From contig CAYOHP010000173.1 of the NCBI GenBank assembly GCA_964403795.1, forward strand, positions 1-12,078: a stretch of 12,078 nt of DNA. Direction: 5' to 3'. Source of the DNA: CAYOHP01 sp964403795 [NCBI: uncultured bacterium]. GTDB lineage: Bacteria > Muiribacteriota > UBA6191 > CAZXTJ01. The translations under genes were made by a program, and so were the position numbers. Shown here one piece after another: positions 6,227 through 12,078 of the stretch. The notes beneath the pieces are model-generated. The model made no database searches, was not told the origin of the DNA, and was given only the letters and a program-made list of their open reading frames with translations. Within the stretch, counting starts at the first letter, position 1. Every line of letters starts with the position of its first letter.

Positions 6227-6255
6227 GGTATAACCCAGCCTCCCGGTTTCACCAA
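6227..6255 (-). promoter_or_regulatory. Sigma-70-like promoter of the candidate RNA gene
   Basis: On the minus strand TTGGTG (6255-6250) is followed by a 17-bp spacer and TATACC (6232-6227). Four of six bases match the consensus in each box and the spacing is optimal. Start predicted near 6220. Confidence 0.5.
6229..6234 (+). promoter_or_regulatory. Plus-strand -10-like box, divergent to the RNA promoter
   Basis: TATAAC (6229-6234) matches five of six -10 bases and overlaps the minus-strand -10 on the same base pairs. A start near 6241 would serve the GFA gene at 6309. The -35 position (about 6206-6211, CGACCC) is poor, so an activator or another sigma factor would be needed. Confidence 0.3.
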
Positions 6256-6308
6256 GCACTTGTGCGGAACCTCATCCGGGGTGCCACGATGCGACCGGGA
6301 GGACCACG

Positions 6309-6767
6309 ATGGAATCCAGTCCTGGAGCGGCAGGCACGTGGACCGGAGGCTGCCTGTGCGGGCATATCCGGTATCGGGGGTGGCGGCTCCCGGCCTTCCC
6401 CCATACCTGCAGCTGCCGGCAGTGCCAGCGCTGGTCGGGCGCACCCGTGGTGGCCTGGGCTGACTTCCGGGTCGAGGCCTTCGAATGGACAGGTTCCGGC
6501 GGAGAGCCGCGCTGGTTCCGCTCCTCGGCCCGGACCCGGCGCGGCTCCTGCCCGGAGTGCGGGAGTTCCCTGGCCGCCTGGGACGACGACGCCCCCACGA
6601 TCTGCGTGGCGCTCGGCAGCCTGGACGACCCCGATGCCGTGGTGCCGGAGTCGGCGAGCTTCCCGGAGTCGGCTCCTCGCTGGTACCGGGATTCGGGAGG
6701 AAGGCCCTTCGCTGCGCCTCCCGCCGCGGACGGAGTCGACGCTGCCTCCTCCGATCCCGAACCTTGA
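6309..6767 (+). CDS. GFA/CENP-V family zinc protein
   Basis: This 152-residue protein has the glutathione-dependent formaldehyde-activating (GFA) fold pattern. Seven cysteine zinc ligands follow the family spacing: CLC (15, 17), CSCRQC (34, 36, 39) and CPEC (81, 84). Family-typical GGCLCG, RQCQRWSGAP and ECGSSLAAW segments are present. GFA-domain proteins bind zinc and some are linked to S-hydroxymethylglutathione formation, but most are uncharacterised, so no substrate should be assumed. The last 25 residues are Ala/Pro/Ser/Asp-rich and probably disordered. GGGAGG lies six bases before the ATG. The stop is followed within ten bases by a long inverted repeat. It is transcribed divergently from the candidate RNA gene. 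Confidence 0.88.
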   Translation: MESSPGAAGTWTGGCLCGHIRYRGWRLPAFPHTCSCRQCQRWSGAPVVAWADFRVEAFEWTGSGGEPRWFRSSARTRRGSCPECGSSLAAWDDDAPTICVALGSLDDPDAVVPESASFPESAPRWYRDSGGRPFAAPPAADGVDAASSDPEP

Positions 6768-6775
6768 CGGGGCCC

Positions 6776-6938
6776 CAGTCCCCTGGAACCGAAGTTCCCT
6801 TCCGTTCTGTCGGCTCACTCGACGCCGGACGGCGCCCCCGCTCCTTGAAATGCGTCCAGCATTCCGGCGTCGCGGCTTCGCCGTCGGGCGCCGAGTCGCT
6901 CGACATTCAAGGAAAGAAACCTCGATTCCAGGGGACTG
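6776..6938. repeat. 163-bp imperfect inverted repeat (MITE-like or RNA hairpin)
   Basis: Terminal arms 6776-6803 and 6911-6938 match at 24 of 28 positions as inverted copies. Inside them a second helix pairs 6808-6826 with 6887-6905 (14 of 19), then GACGGCG (6828-6834) with CGCCGTC (6879-6885), and an apical hairpin 6847-6853/6859-6865. All four terminal mismatches are transitions that become G-U pairs in minus-strand RNA. TGACGG occurs at 6765-6770 and 6937-6942, a possible but unconvincing target duplication. It fills most of the gap between two plus-strand genes and has no open gene. Confidence 0.7.
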
Positions 6939-7004
6939 ACGGCGTGTACGCTGGGGACACCCGGGGGTGGCGACCCCTCCCGGACGATCCGAGGAGCGTG
7001 GAGC

Positions 7005-8021
7005 TTGCAACCGATCCGAATTCGCACCTTGATGGCCCTGGGCCTCCTGGGCCTCCTGGGCCTGGCCGTCACCGCTTCGGCCGAGGTGGCGAAGGATCCC
7101 AGGTCGGCCGAGGGCCTTTCCACGCCCTCGGGGCGCGAGGCCCGGACCGCCCACCTGTTCGCGATCCGGGACCTGCTCGCCACCATGAGGCCCTCGCCCG
7201 GGCGGAAGCTCCCGACCCCGGTCCTGGAGGCGGTCGCCGAGGGAGGTCCCCGCGCCCCCGGCACCGGCGAGGCGGTCCGGACCGATCTCGGACGGCTCGC
7301 CCAATTCCTCCGCAACGCGGTGCAGCAGAGCTACCACAAGCCCTTCCAGGACGCCTACAACGTGCTCAAGGACTCCACCGAGGCGGCGCTCCGGATCGGC
7401 AATCTGCCGCCCGGGATCGAGGCCCTGTTGCGGGGAGGTCTCCACGGCGGCTACAAGGCCGACAAGTGGAACGACGCCTGGGGGATCCTCCACACGGTTC
7501 TGAAGGCCATCGGGGAGTCGCCTGACACCTATGCCTACCCTTCGTCCGACACCTTCCGCCGGTCGCTGGGGCTGGCCCGGCGCTCGTCCTGGGAGCGCAG
7601 CTTCCAGAACGCCTTCCACGCCATCGACCAGCAGCTCCGAGCCCAGCTGGCCCGGCCCGAGCTGGCGCCCGGACCCTTCCACCTGGCGGCTCTGCAGGCC
7701 GCCCTGGACGCGGGGGCCTCGGCCAACGAGTGGGACGACGCCTGGCGGATCCAGGACCGCTCGATGAAGGTGCTGGAGGAGGTCGGTGGCGGCGACGCCC
7801 GCAAGGCCTACCTGAACGCGGCCCTGAACGGCAGCTACGAGAACAGCTTCGAGAACGCCACCAAGGCGCTCCAGGCCTTTGCCCGGAGGTTCGTGGCGGT
7901 GGCCCCCGACGCCTTCGACCGGCTCACCCTGGAGACCGCGATGCGCTCCGCCGACGCCTCCAATACCTGGAACGCGGCGTACGCGATCCTCAGGGACGCC
8001 TTCAAGTCGCTGGCCCGCTGA
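7005..8021 (+). CDS. Exported protein of six alternating helical repeats, function unknown
   Basis: This 338-residue protein has a Sec signal peptide (QPIRIRT, then a Leu/Gly core ending ASA near residue 26). The TTG start is preferred because GAGGAG and GTGGAG lie upstream and it supplies the basic n-region; an ATG at 7032 lacks both. The mature part holds six units of roughly 41-45 residues. Each has two helices and a core with an aromatic anchor: F114, W155, F200, W243, F282, W322. Odd units read like SYxxxFxxA (SYHKPFQDA, SSWERSFQNA, SYENSFENA). Even units read like W[ND][DA]A[WY]xI (WNDAWGI, WDDAWRI, WNAAYAI). I recognise no family; an all-alpha solenoid in the periplasm or outside the cell is expected. 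A GGGGT/ACCCC hairpin lies upstream (6964-6977). The SPFH gene follows by 52 bp. Confidence 0.85.
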   Translation: MQPIRIRTLMALGLLGLLGLAVTASAEVAKDPRSAEGLSTPSGREARTAHLFAIRDLLATMRPSPGRKLPTPVLEAVAEGGPRAPGTGEAVRTDLGRLAQFLRNAVQQSYHKPFQDAYNVLKDSTEAALRIGNLPPGIEALLRGGLHGGYKADKWNDAWGILHTVLKAIGESPDTYAYPSSDTFRRSLGLARRSSWERSFQNAFHAIDQQLRAQLARPELAPGPFHLAALQAALDAGASANEWDDAWRIQDRSMKVLEEVGGGDARKAYLNAALNGSYENSFENATKALQAFARRFVAVAPDAFDRLTLETAMRSADASNTWNAAYAILRDAFKSLAR

Positions 8022-8030
8022 ACCCGTTGG

Positions 8031-8058
8031 CCGGGCCGGCTCCAGGGGACCGGCCCGG
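8031..8058 (+). other. Intercistronic GC hairpin
   Basis: CCGGGCCGG (8031-8039) and CCGGCCCGG (8050-8058) pair perfectly over 9 bp around a 10-nt loop. It lies between the repeat-protein stop and the SPFH ribosome binding site. With no T-run it is more likely an mRNA processing or stability element, or a partial terminator, than a full stop. Confidence 0.5.
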
Positions 8059-8073
8059 GAAGAAAGGACCCCG

Positions 8074-9549
8074 ATGGCGCTCTTCGGACTCTTCGGCTCG
8101 GCCGCCGAACTGGAGCGCTGGAGGCGCGACGAGCTCGGGATCGCCTGGTCGCTGGAGGCCGGCAGCGGGCTCGAGAAGCATCCCGACGCCGAGATCCTGG
8201 TCCTCCCCGACCAGGGCGCCCTGCTCGAACTCGAGGGGCGGCCCGAGGGCGAGCTCCCGCCCGGGATCCACCGCCTGCGGGTGGCCCGCACCCTGCTAGG
8301 GACCCGGGACGCACGCCACCTGCGGATCGTCTTCTATCACCGGGGCGACCTCGCCATCGAGCACCGGGGCCTGGGCCTTGTGGCCTCGGACGGGGGCGAG
8401 GTCGGCCTGGAGATCCGTTGCTCGCTCCTGGTCCGCGACCCGATCAAGCTCCGGCGCGAGCTCCTCACCGCCGACGCTCCGGCGCTCACCCTGGCGGGAC
8501 TTACCCGACGGCTGACCCCCGACCTGGACCGGGTCCTCCGGGTCTTCGTGGGCAGTCGGGCCCGCTCCGACCTCCCGGGTCCGGGCAGGCTGCCCCTCGA
8601 ACTCGAGCCGGCCCTGGAAGAAGGCCTGGGCGAGGCCCTGGACCGCCTGGGGCTGCGCTTCGTCCGGCTGGTCGGTGCCCGGCTCCAGCTCGGGGATTGG
8701 GCCGAGGTGCTCGCCAAGCGGGCCGCCCACTCCAAGCGCAGCGCTACCGAGGAACTGGCCGCGGCCGAGGGCGAGCTCGCCCAGCGGATCTTCAGCCGGG
8801 AGACCCAGGAGGCCCTGACCCGGGCCAAGACGACCCATGAGCGGGACCGGATCCTGCGCGACCTCGACAAGGACCGGTTGCTCGGGGAGGCCGAGCGCGC
8901 CTCGCTGGTGCGCCAGCTCGCCGAGACCGCGGCCCTGGAGACGATGAGCGCCGAGCAACGCCAGGCGGCCATGCGCCGGGCCTTCGAGGAGGAGATGGCG
9001 CGCAAGCGCCTGGACTTCGAGCTCTTCGAGACCCGGTCCCGCTTCGACGAGGAGCAGCACCGGGCCCGGGCCAAGCTCGAGCTCGACCGCTCGCGGGCGA
9101 TGCAGGAGCTCGACGTCACGGACCGGGGCAACGAGATCCAGCTGAAGAAGCTGGCCGGGATGCAAGAGCTCGAGGCCCGCATGGCCCGGGAGAAGCATGA
9201 GAGGGAACGCGAGATCCTGGCCATGCGGATCCAGGGCGTCTCGGCTGCGGACGGCACCGAGAAGGCCGGATTGATCGCCGGCATGGGCGACGAGGTGGCG
9301 GCCCAGGTCAGCGTCGCCCAGGCCCAGGCGAACGCCGCCCGGGTCAAGGCCGAGGCGATCGCCGACGGCCGCAAGGAGGGTTTCGACGCAGCCCTCGACG
9401 CCCATCGGCGGGCCACCGAGACCATGGGCAAGGTCGCCTCGGAGGCGGCCCGCCGGGTCCCGTCGGCGATCGGTGGCCATGGAGGCTGCCACGATCACCG
9501 CTCCGCGGGCGGCGGGCGGTTCTGTACCCACTGCGGCGAGCCCGTGTAG
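8074..9549 (+). CDS. SPFH/band-7 domain protein with coiled coil and zinc-ribbon-like tail
   Basis: This is a 491-residue protein. About residues 1-210 resemble an SPFH (stomatin/prohibitin/flotillin) domain, including the strand-rich HLRIVFYHRGDLAIEHRG and GLEIRCSLLVRDP. No strong N-terminal membrane segment is seen. About 215-400 is a long, highly charged Glu/Arg/Ala coiled coil, as in flotillin-type scaffolds that oligomerise. An Ala-rich region follows. The last 20 residues have a Cys/His cluster, C472-H-D-H475 then C484-T-H-C487. This resembles the C-terminal zinc ribbon of YdjI/virion-core-like SPFH proteins, but the first CxxC half is altered. Such proteins organise membrane or protein complexes; no partner is proven here. 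AAAGGA five bases upstream supports the ATG at 8074; the longer upstream reading frame overlaps the repeat-protein gene. Confidence 0.82.
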   Translation: MALFGLFGSAAELERWRRDELGIAWSLEAGSGLEKHPDAEILVLPDQGALLELEGRPEGELPPGIHRLRVARTLLGTRDARHLRIVFYHRGDLAIEHRGLGLVASDGGEVGLEIRCSLLVRDPIKLRRELLTADAPALTLAGLTRRLTPDLDRVLRVFVGSRARSDLPGPGRLPLELEPALEEGLGEALDRLGLRFVRLVGARLQLGDWAEVLAKRAAHSKRSATEELAAAEGELAQRIFSRETQEALTRAKTTHERDRILRDLDKDRLLGEAERASLVRQLAETAALETMSAEQRQAAMRRAFEEEMARKRLDFELFETRSRFDEEQHRARAKLELDRSRAMQELDVTDRGNEIQLKKLAGMQELEARMAREKHEREREILAMRIQGVSAADGTEKAGLIAGMGDEVAAQVSVAQAQANAARVKAEAIADGRKEGFDAALDAHRRATETMGKVASEAARRVPSAIGGHGGCHDHRSAGGGRFCTHCGEPV

Positions 9550-9604
9550 ATCCGGGGCGCTCGCCGCGCTCCTACCAGGTCCGAGGCCCGTCCGCGTTCC
9601 CAGG

Positions 9605-9618
9605 GTGACGGGTGTCAC
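9605..9618. promoter_or_regulatory. Palindrome, possible enhancer-binding-protein site
   Basis: GTGAC (9605-9609) and GTCAC (9614-9618) form a perfect dyad with a 4-bp centre. It lies about 100 bp upstream of the predicted sigma-54 start, the usual place for an activator site. A half-similar GTGTGACGGG occurs at 9671-9680. The binding protein is unknown. Confidence 0.4.
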
Positions 9619-9666
9619 AGCGCTGCCGCCGCGTGTCGGCCCGGCCTCCTGTCCGTCCCTCCAGGA

Positions 9667-9681
9667 GCCCGTGTGACGGGC
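9667..9681 (+). other. Short perfect hairpin upstream of the sigma-54 promoter
   Basis: GCCCGT (9667-9672) and ACGGGC (9676-9681) pair around GTG. Another dyad, CTCCTG/CAGGAG, lies at 9646-9651/9662-9667. It may end transcription from the SPFH gene (no T-run) or be an operator next to the -24 box. Confidence 0.35.
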
Positions 9682-9689
9682 CGTCTTGA

Positions 9690-9706
9690 TGGCACGACGC
9701 TTGCGT
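9690..9706 (+). promoter_or_regulatory. Sigma-54 (RpoN) promoter of the CBS gene
   Basis: TGGCACG (9690-9696), ACGC, then TTGCG (9701-9705) matches the consensus TGGCACG-N4-TTGCW at all but the final base. The invariant GG (9691-9692) and GC (9703-9704) have the required 10-bp gap. Start is expected near 9716, about 40 nt before the CBS start codon. Transcription would need RpoN plus an AAA+ activator. Confidence 0.8.
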
Positions 9707-9756
9707 GCAGAGGTGCGAGGGGAAGAACCCTGCCCCACTCGGAGAGAGGACGTGCC

Positions 9757-10308
9757 ATGCGAACGACCAAGGCCCGCGACGTGATGACCCGCAAGCTGAT
9801 CACCGTGAACCCCGGCCTCGACCTGCAGGAGCTGGCGGCCCTGTTCGACAAGAAGGGCATCTCCGGGGCTCCCGTGGTCGACGACGAGGGGGTCGTCGTG
9901 GGCGTGGTCTCCAAGACCGACATCGTCCGGGCCCGGGCCCAGGGCGAGAACCTGGTCGACATCTTCTACCGCACCAGCGGTGGCATGGTCGGCGGGGACT
10001 CGGTGCTCGACGACGAGTACTCCCCCTACTCGGACACCGACTGGAGCGACATCGATTCCTCGAGTCTCTCGGAGGTGCGGGTGGCCGACGTGATGAACCG
10101 GAACGTCTACACGGTCGAGGCCGACGAAACGGTGCAGGAAGTCGCGGCCCAGATGCTGTCCAAACGGGTCCACCGGGTCCTCGTCCTCGAGGACGGGGCG
10201 TTCGTCGGGATCGTCTCCACCACCGACCTGATGCGGGCCCTGGCCGGGATCGAAACCGGGAAGCCGGCCAAGAGCGGCGCCAAGCGGGCGACCCGACCCC
10301 ACGCCTGA
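9757..10308 (+). CDS. Two-CBS-domain protein
   Basis: This 183-residue protein is made almost wholly of a CBS pair (Bateman module). CBS1 spans about 8-60, with DVMTRKLITV and ligand motif GVVSKTD (49-55). CBS2 spans about 110-165, with DVMNRNVYTV and GIVSTTD (151-157). Such modules bind adenine nucleotides or S-adenosylmethionine and report energy state; there is no attached enzyme or channel, so it must act on a partner. The CBS repeats are separated by an unusual 45-residue acidic, Ser/Asp-rich linker (about 64-106). A basic tail ends the protein. The ATG is chosen for AGAGG seven bases upstream and the family-typical start; the longer frame lacks support. A sigma-54 promoter lies directly upstream, implying tightly conditional expression. 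Confidence 0.92.
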   Translation: MRTTKARDVMTRKLITVNPGLDLQELAALFDKKGISGAPVVDDEGVVVGVVSKTDIVRARAQGENLVDIFYRTSGGMVGGDSVLDDEYSPYSDTDWSDIDSSSLSEVRVADVMNRNVYTVEADETVQEVAAQMLSKRVHRVLVLEDGAFVGIVSTTDLMRALAGIETGKPAKSGAKRATRPHA

Positions 10309-10312
10309 TCGA

Positions 10313-10330
10313 CGGGAGATCCGACTCCCG
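10313..10330 (+). terminator. Hairpin after the CBS gene
   Basis: CGGGAG (10313-10318) and CTCCCG (10325-10330) form a perfect 6-bp stem four bases beyond the stop codon. It is followed by G-runs instead of T, so it would be a weak terminator at best. The rest of the gap to 10422 shows nothing else. Confidence 0.35.
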
Positions 10331-10422
10331 GGGGCCGAGGGTGGCGCCGGGACGAGCTCCTCGATCGGGTCCGGGCCTCAGGACGGGTACTCTCCCGCAC
10401 GGCGAGGGAGGCCGCCTCCAGG

Positions 10423-11226
10423 ATGCCGAGGTTCCCCGCGGACTTTGCCCAGGACCCCTACCCCGCCCGCCTGCGCTGGGGCCGATCCGGTGTCCTCGAG
10501 GCGGTGCGCCACAGGGAGATCGTGGTGGTCGTCGACACCCTCTCCTTCTCCACGACCTCGGTCCACGCCATCGCTCGAGGCGTCCAGCTCATGCCGGTGG
10601 CGCATCGCCCGGATCCCGCCACCTCGCAAGTGCCGCCGGACTGGGAGATGGCGGTCGCCAGGGACCGGGTCCCGGACGAGGGTCGCTACTCCCTCTCGCC
10701 GGGCAGTTTCGCGGCGGCTCCGGCCGGGACCCGGGTGGTCCTCCCCTCTCCCAATGGGGCCACCCTGTGCGAACTGGCCGCCCACGCTCCCCTGGTCCTG
10801 GTGGGCGCCCTGGTCAATGCCCGAGCAGTGGCCGCGGTCGCTTCCCGGGCGTCGCGGAGCACCGGCCGGCCGGTGGCAGTGCTGGCGGCAGGCGAACGGG
10901 CTCCCGAACCCGACGGCGTCGACGGCCTGCGGGTCGCGCTGGAGGATGCCCTGGGGGCCGGTGCCATCCTGGCGGCCCTGGGTCTCGATCCGTCCTTCGA
11001 AGCCATGGCCGCGATCGCCGGGTTCCAGGCTCTCTCCGCTCGACTGGAGGCAGCGCTCCAGGGTACGGAGAGCGGCCGGGAGCTGATCCGGCTGGGCTAC
11101 CCCGAGGATGTCGCGGCCGCGGCCGTACTCGACGCCCTGGTGGCGGTGCCGGTCCTCAGGGACGGGATCCTCGTACCCTTCCCGGTTGATGCCGCCGAGC
11201 CGGGAGGAAACGTCCCGAACCCTTGA
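10423..11226 (+). CDS. ComB-family protein (2-phosphosulfolactate phosphatase-like)
   Basis: This 267-residue protein matches the ComB family, whose founding member removes phosphate from 2-phosphosulfolactate in coenzyme M synthesis. Visible family signatures are VVVVDTLSFSTT near 34-45 (Asp38 a likely metal ligand), VLPSPNGATLC near 106, a GAGAILAAL helix, and the C-terminal pattern SGRELIRLGYPEDVAAAA ending VPVLRDG. The usual DxLRA is DTLSF, a variant that may change the substrate. No other coenzyme M or sulfolactate gene is nearby, so the true substrate is open. A ribosome binding site is weak (GGGAGG 11 bases upstream, CAGG adjacent). It is 114 bp after the CBS gene and ends 50 bp from the convergent minus-strand gene. 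Confidence 0.82.
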   Translation: MPRFPADFAQDPYPARLRWGRSGVLEAVRHREIVVVVDTLSFSTTSVHAIARGVQLMPVAHRPDPATSQVPPDWEMAVARDRVPDEGRYSLSPGSFAAAPAGTRVVLPSPNGATLCELAAHAPLVLVGALVNARAVAAVASRASRSTGRPVAVLAAGERAPEPDGVDGLRVALEDALGAGAILAALGLDPSFEAMAAIAGFQALSARLEAALQGTESGRELIRLGYPEDVAAAAVLDALVAVPVLRDGILVPFPVDAAEPGGNVPNP

Positions 11227-11276
11227 GTCGCGGGGGCGATCCGGGGTCTTGGGATCGGTCGTGGCGGGAATGGGGG

Positions 11277-12078
11277 CTAGCGCGCTCGGGGGATCCCCAG
11301 GGCGGCCGCCAGGGCGGCCTCCTCTGGGGAGAGCCGACCGCCTCCCGGAGGCAGCGCCCGCTCGAACAGGGTTCGAGCGCGGGTCCGGTCGCCTTGGGCG
11401 AGGTAGCGGGAGGCCGCCTCGATGTACATGCGTCGCTCCAGCGCTCCAGGCGTGGCGCCTGGCGCTTTCGAGGGGGGCCTCGTCGGCGAGCTCGTCGGTG
11501 GCCTCGACGGCGGACTCGCAGGTGGGCTGGCGACCGGAACGCCCGCTGCGGAGTCTTCCCCCTCGCCCGGCCATGGGTCGTCGGCTTCCGGGGGGATCCT
11601 GACCCCGGACGGGACCCCGACCTGACCGCTGGTGCGGGGCGAGCCCGCCGGGCTCGGGAAGAGCAGGTCCTCGTAGTGGGCGGTGAGGTCGGCCACCGCC
11701 TCCGTGTCGCCGGACCGGGCCCGGGAGGCGGCCCGCCCGATCCGCGAATAGAGGTCGTTGCCCGGGAAGAGGAGGTCGCGCGCCTCCTCCTCGGTGAACA
11801 CGCCGGTGGGAACCGGCGTTCCGGCCGAGGCGGGTCCGAGTCCCCGTCCCACCGCGATGCCCAGGAACGCCACCCCCACGAGCAACAGTCCCACTCCGGA
11901 AACCACCAGGAGGAACGACCCCGGAGCCATCTCCAGGCCGGTGGCCCCGAGGGGAGCCGGCTCGGCACGGGACCGCCCGCCCCCGGCCGCGTCTCCCGAG
12001 GCGGCGGGAAGCGCCTGTCCTTCCCGAAGAGCCGGCCCACGGGAAGTGGCATGGTCGGAGCCGGAAGGGTGTGCCCCG
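11277..12078 (-). CDS. Membrane-anchored protein with TPR-like C-terminus, probably partial
   Basis: The supported core is 217 residues from an ATG at 11930. It has a transmembrane segment at about 5-28 (FLLVVSGVGLLLVGVAFLG), a region with repeated LLFP and RAASRARSGDTEAVADL, and a Pro/Ser/Thr-rich linker. It ends in a TPR-like helix pair (YIEAASRYLAQGDRTRARTLFERAL). No good ribosome binding site precedes that ATG, and the same frame stays open with similar codon bias to the right edge. A cytoplasmic N-terminal part, perhaps with a zinc ribbon as in many single-pass TPR proteins, may therefore lie beyond. If the start is 11930, bases 11931-12078 are leader. The product is not recognised; an anchored scaffold or regulator is likely. 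Confidence 0.6.
   Translation of the reverse strand, partial: GAHPSGSDHATSRGPALREGQALPAASGDAAGGGRSRAEPAPLGATGLEMAPGSFLLVVSGVGLLLVGVAFLGIAVGRGLGPASAGTPVPTGVFTEEEARDLLFPGNDLYSRIGRAASRARSGDTEAVADLTAHYEDLLFPSPAGSPRTSGQVGVPSGVRIPPEADDPWPGEGEDSAAGVPVASPPASPPSRPPTSSPTRPPSKAPGATPGALERRMYIEAASRYLAQGDRTRARTLFERALPPGGGRLSPEEAALAAALGIPRAR

Noticed and set aside
6765-6942. TGACGG at both ends of the long inverted repeat as a target-site duplication
   Set aside because: The left copy is separated from the arm by five bases and the right copy overlaps the arm end, so it may be chance; kept only as a note.
6249-8291. Minus-strand open frame of 680 codons
   Set aside because: Runs antisense through the GFA gene, the inverted repeat and the repeat-protein gene; Arg/Pro/Gly-rich with no recognisable domain.
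8296-10302. Minus-strand open frame of 668 codons
   Set aside because: Antisense to the SPFH and CBS genes, both with strong domain signatures; no domain is seen in the shadow.
1-12078. CRISPR array, tRNA, rRNA, transposase, integrase or phage genes
   Set aside because: No regularly spaced repeats, no tRNA or rRNA signature and no recombinase or phage protein motif were seen on either strand.

Overview
The window is high-GC DNA (about 70% by eye), densely packed, with strongly GC-biased third codon positions. The organism looks Gram-negative and free-living. Evidence for this is a multiheme c-type cytochrome with a Sec signal peptide, several other exported or membrane-anchored proteins, and a near-consensus sigma-54 (-24/-12) promoter, which argues against high-GC Actinobacteria. 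I cannot fix the phylum; Planctomycetota, Myxococcota, Acidobacteriota or a related uncultured lineage would all fit.

Layout. (1) 1-966: the gene for ribosomal protein L25/Ctc on the plus strand, with its own promoter, a leader hairpin and a strong intrinsic terminator. (2) 913-1103: a short convergent intergenic region full of nested palindromes. (3) 5693 down to 1101, minus strand: a compact five-gene run in the order tetraheme cytochrome c, TPR-containing exported protein, small unknown protein, cyclic-nucleotide-binding domain fused to a CpaE/MinD-like ATPase, and asparaginyl-tRNA synthetase. (4) About 6255 down to 5762, minus strand: no credible gene, but a sigma-70-like promoter, many local hairpins and a perfect 13-bp terminator. 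This has the layout of a noncoding RNA of about 460 nt that I cannot assign to a known family. (5) 6309-6767: a GFA/CENP-V zinc protein. (6) 6776-6938: a 163-bp imperfect inverted repeat, MITE-like or an RNA hairpin. (7) 7005-9549: an exported protein built of six alternating F-type/W-type helical repeats, followed by an SPFH/band-7 coiled-coil protein with a zinc-ribbon-like tail. (8) 9605-10308: a sigma-54 promoter with an upstream palindrome driving a two-CBS-domain protein. (9) 10423-11226: a ComB-family (2-phosphosulfolactate phosphatase-like) protein. (10) 11277 to the right edge, minus strand: a membrane-anchored protein with a C-terminal TPR-like segment, probably cut by the window edge.

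How the genes work together. The L25 and AsnRS genes are translation housekeeping genes. The genes upstream of asnS may form an envelope or redox module placed under cyclic-nucleotide sensing, but this is inferred only from gene order. The repeat protein and the SPFH protein are adjacent and co-directional, 52 bp apart, and may be co-transcribed. The sigma-54-controlled CBS protein suggests an energy- or nitrogen-responsive regulator. The most promising new elements are the candidate structured RNA (5762-6220), the long hairpin element (6776-6938) and the alternating-repeat exported protein (7005-8021).
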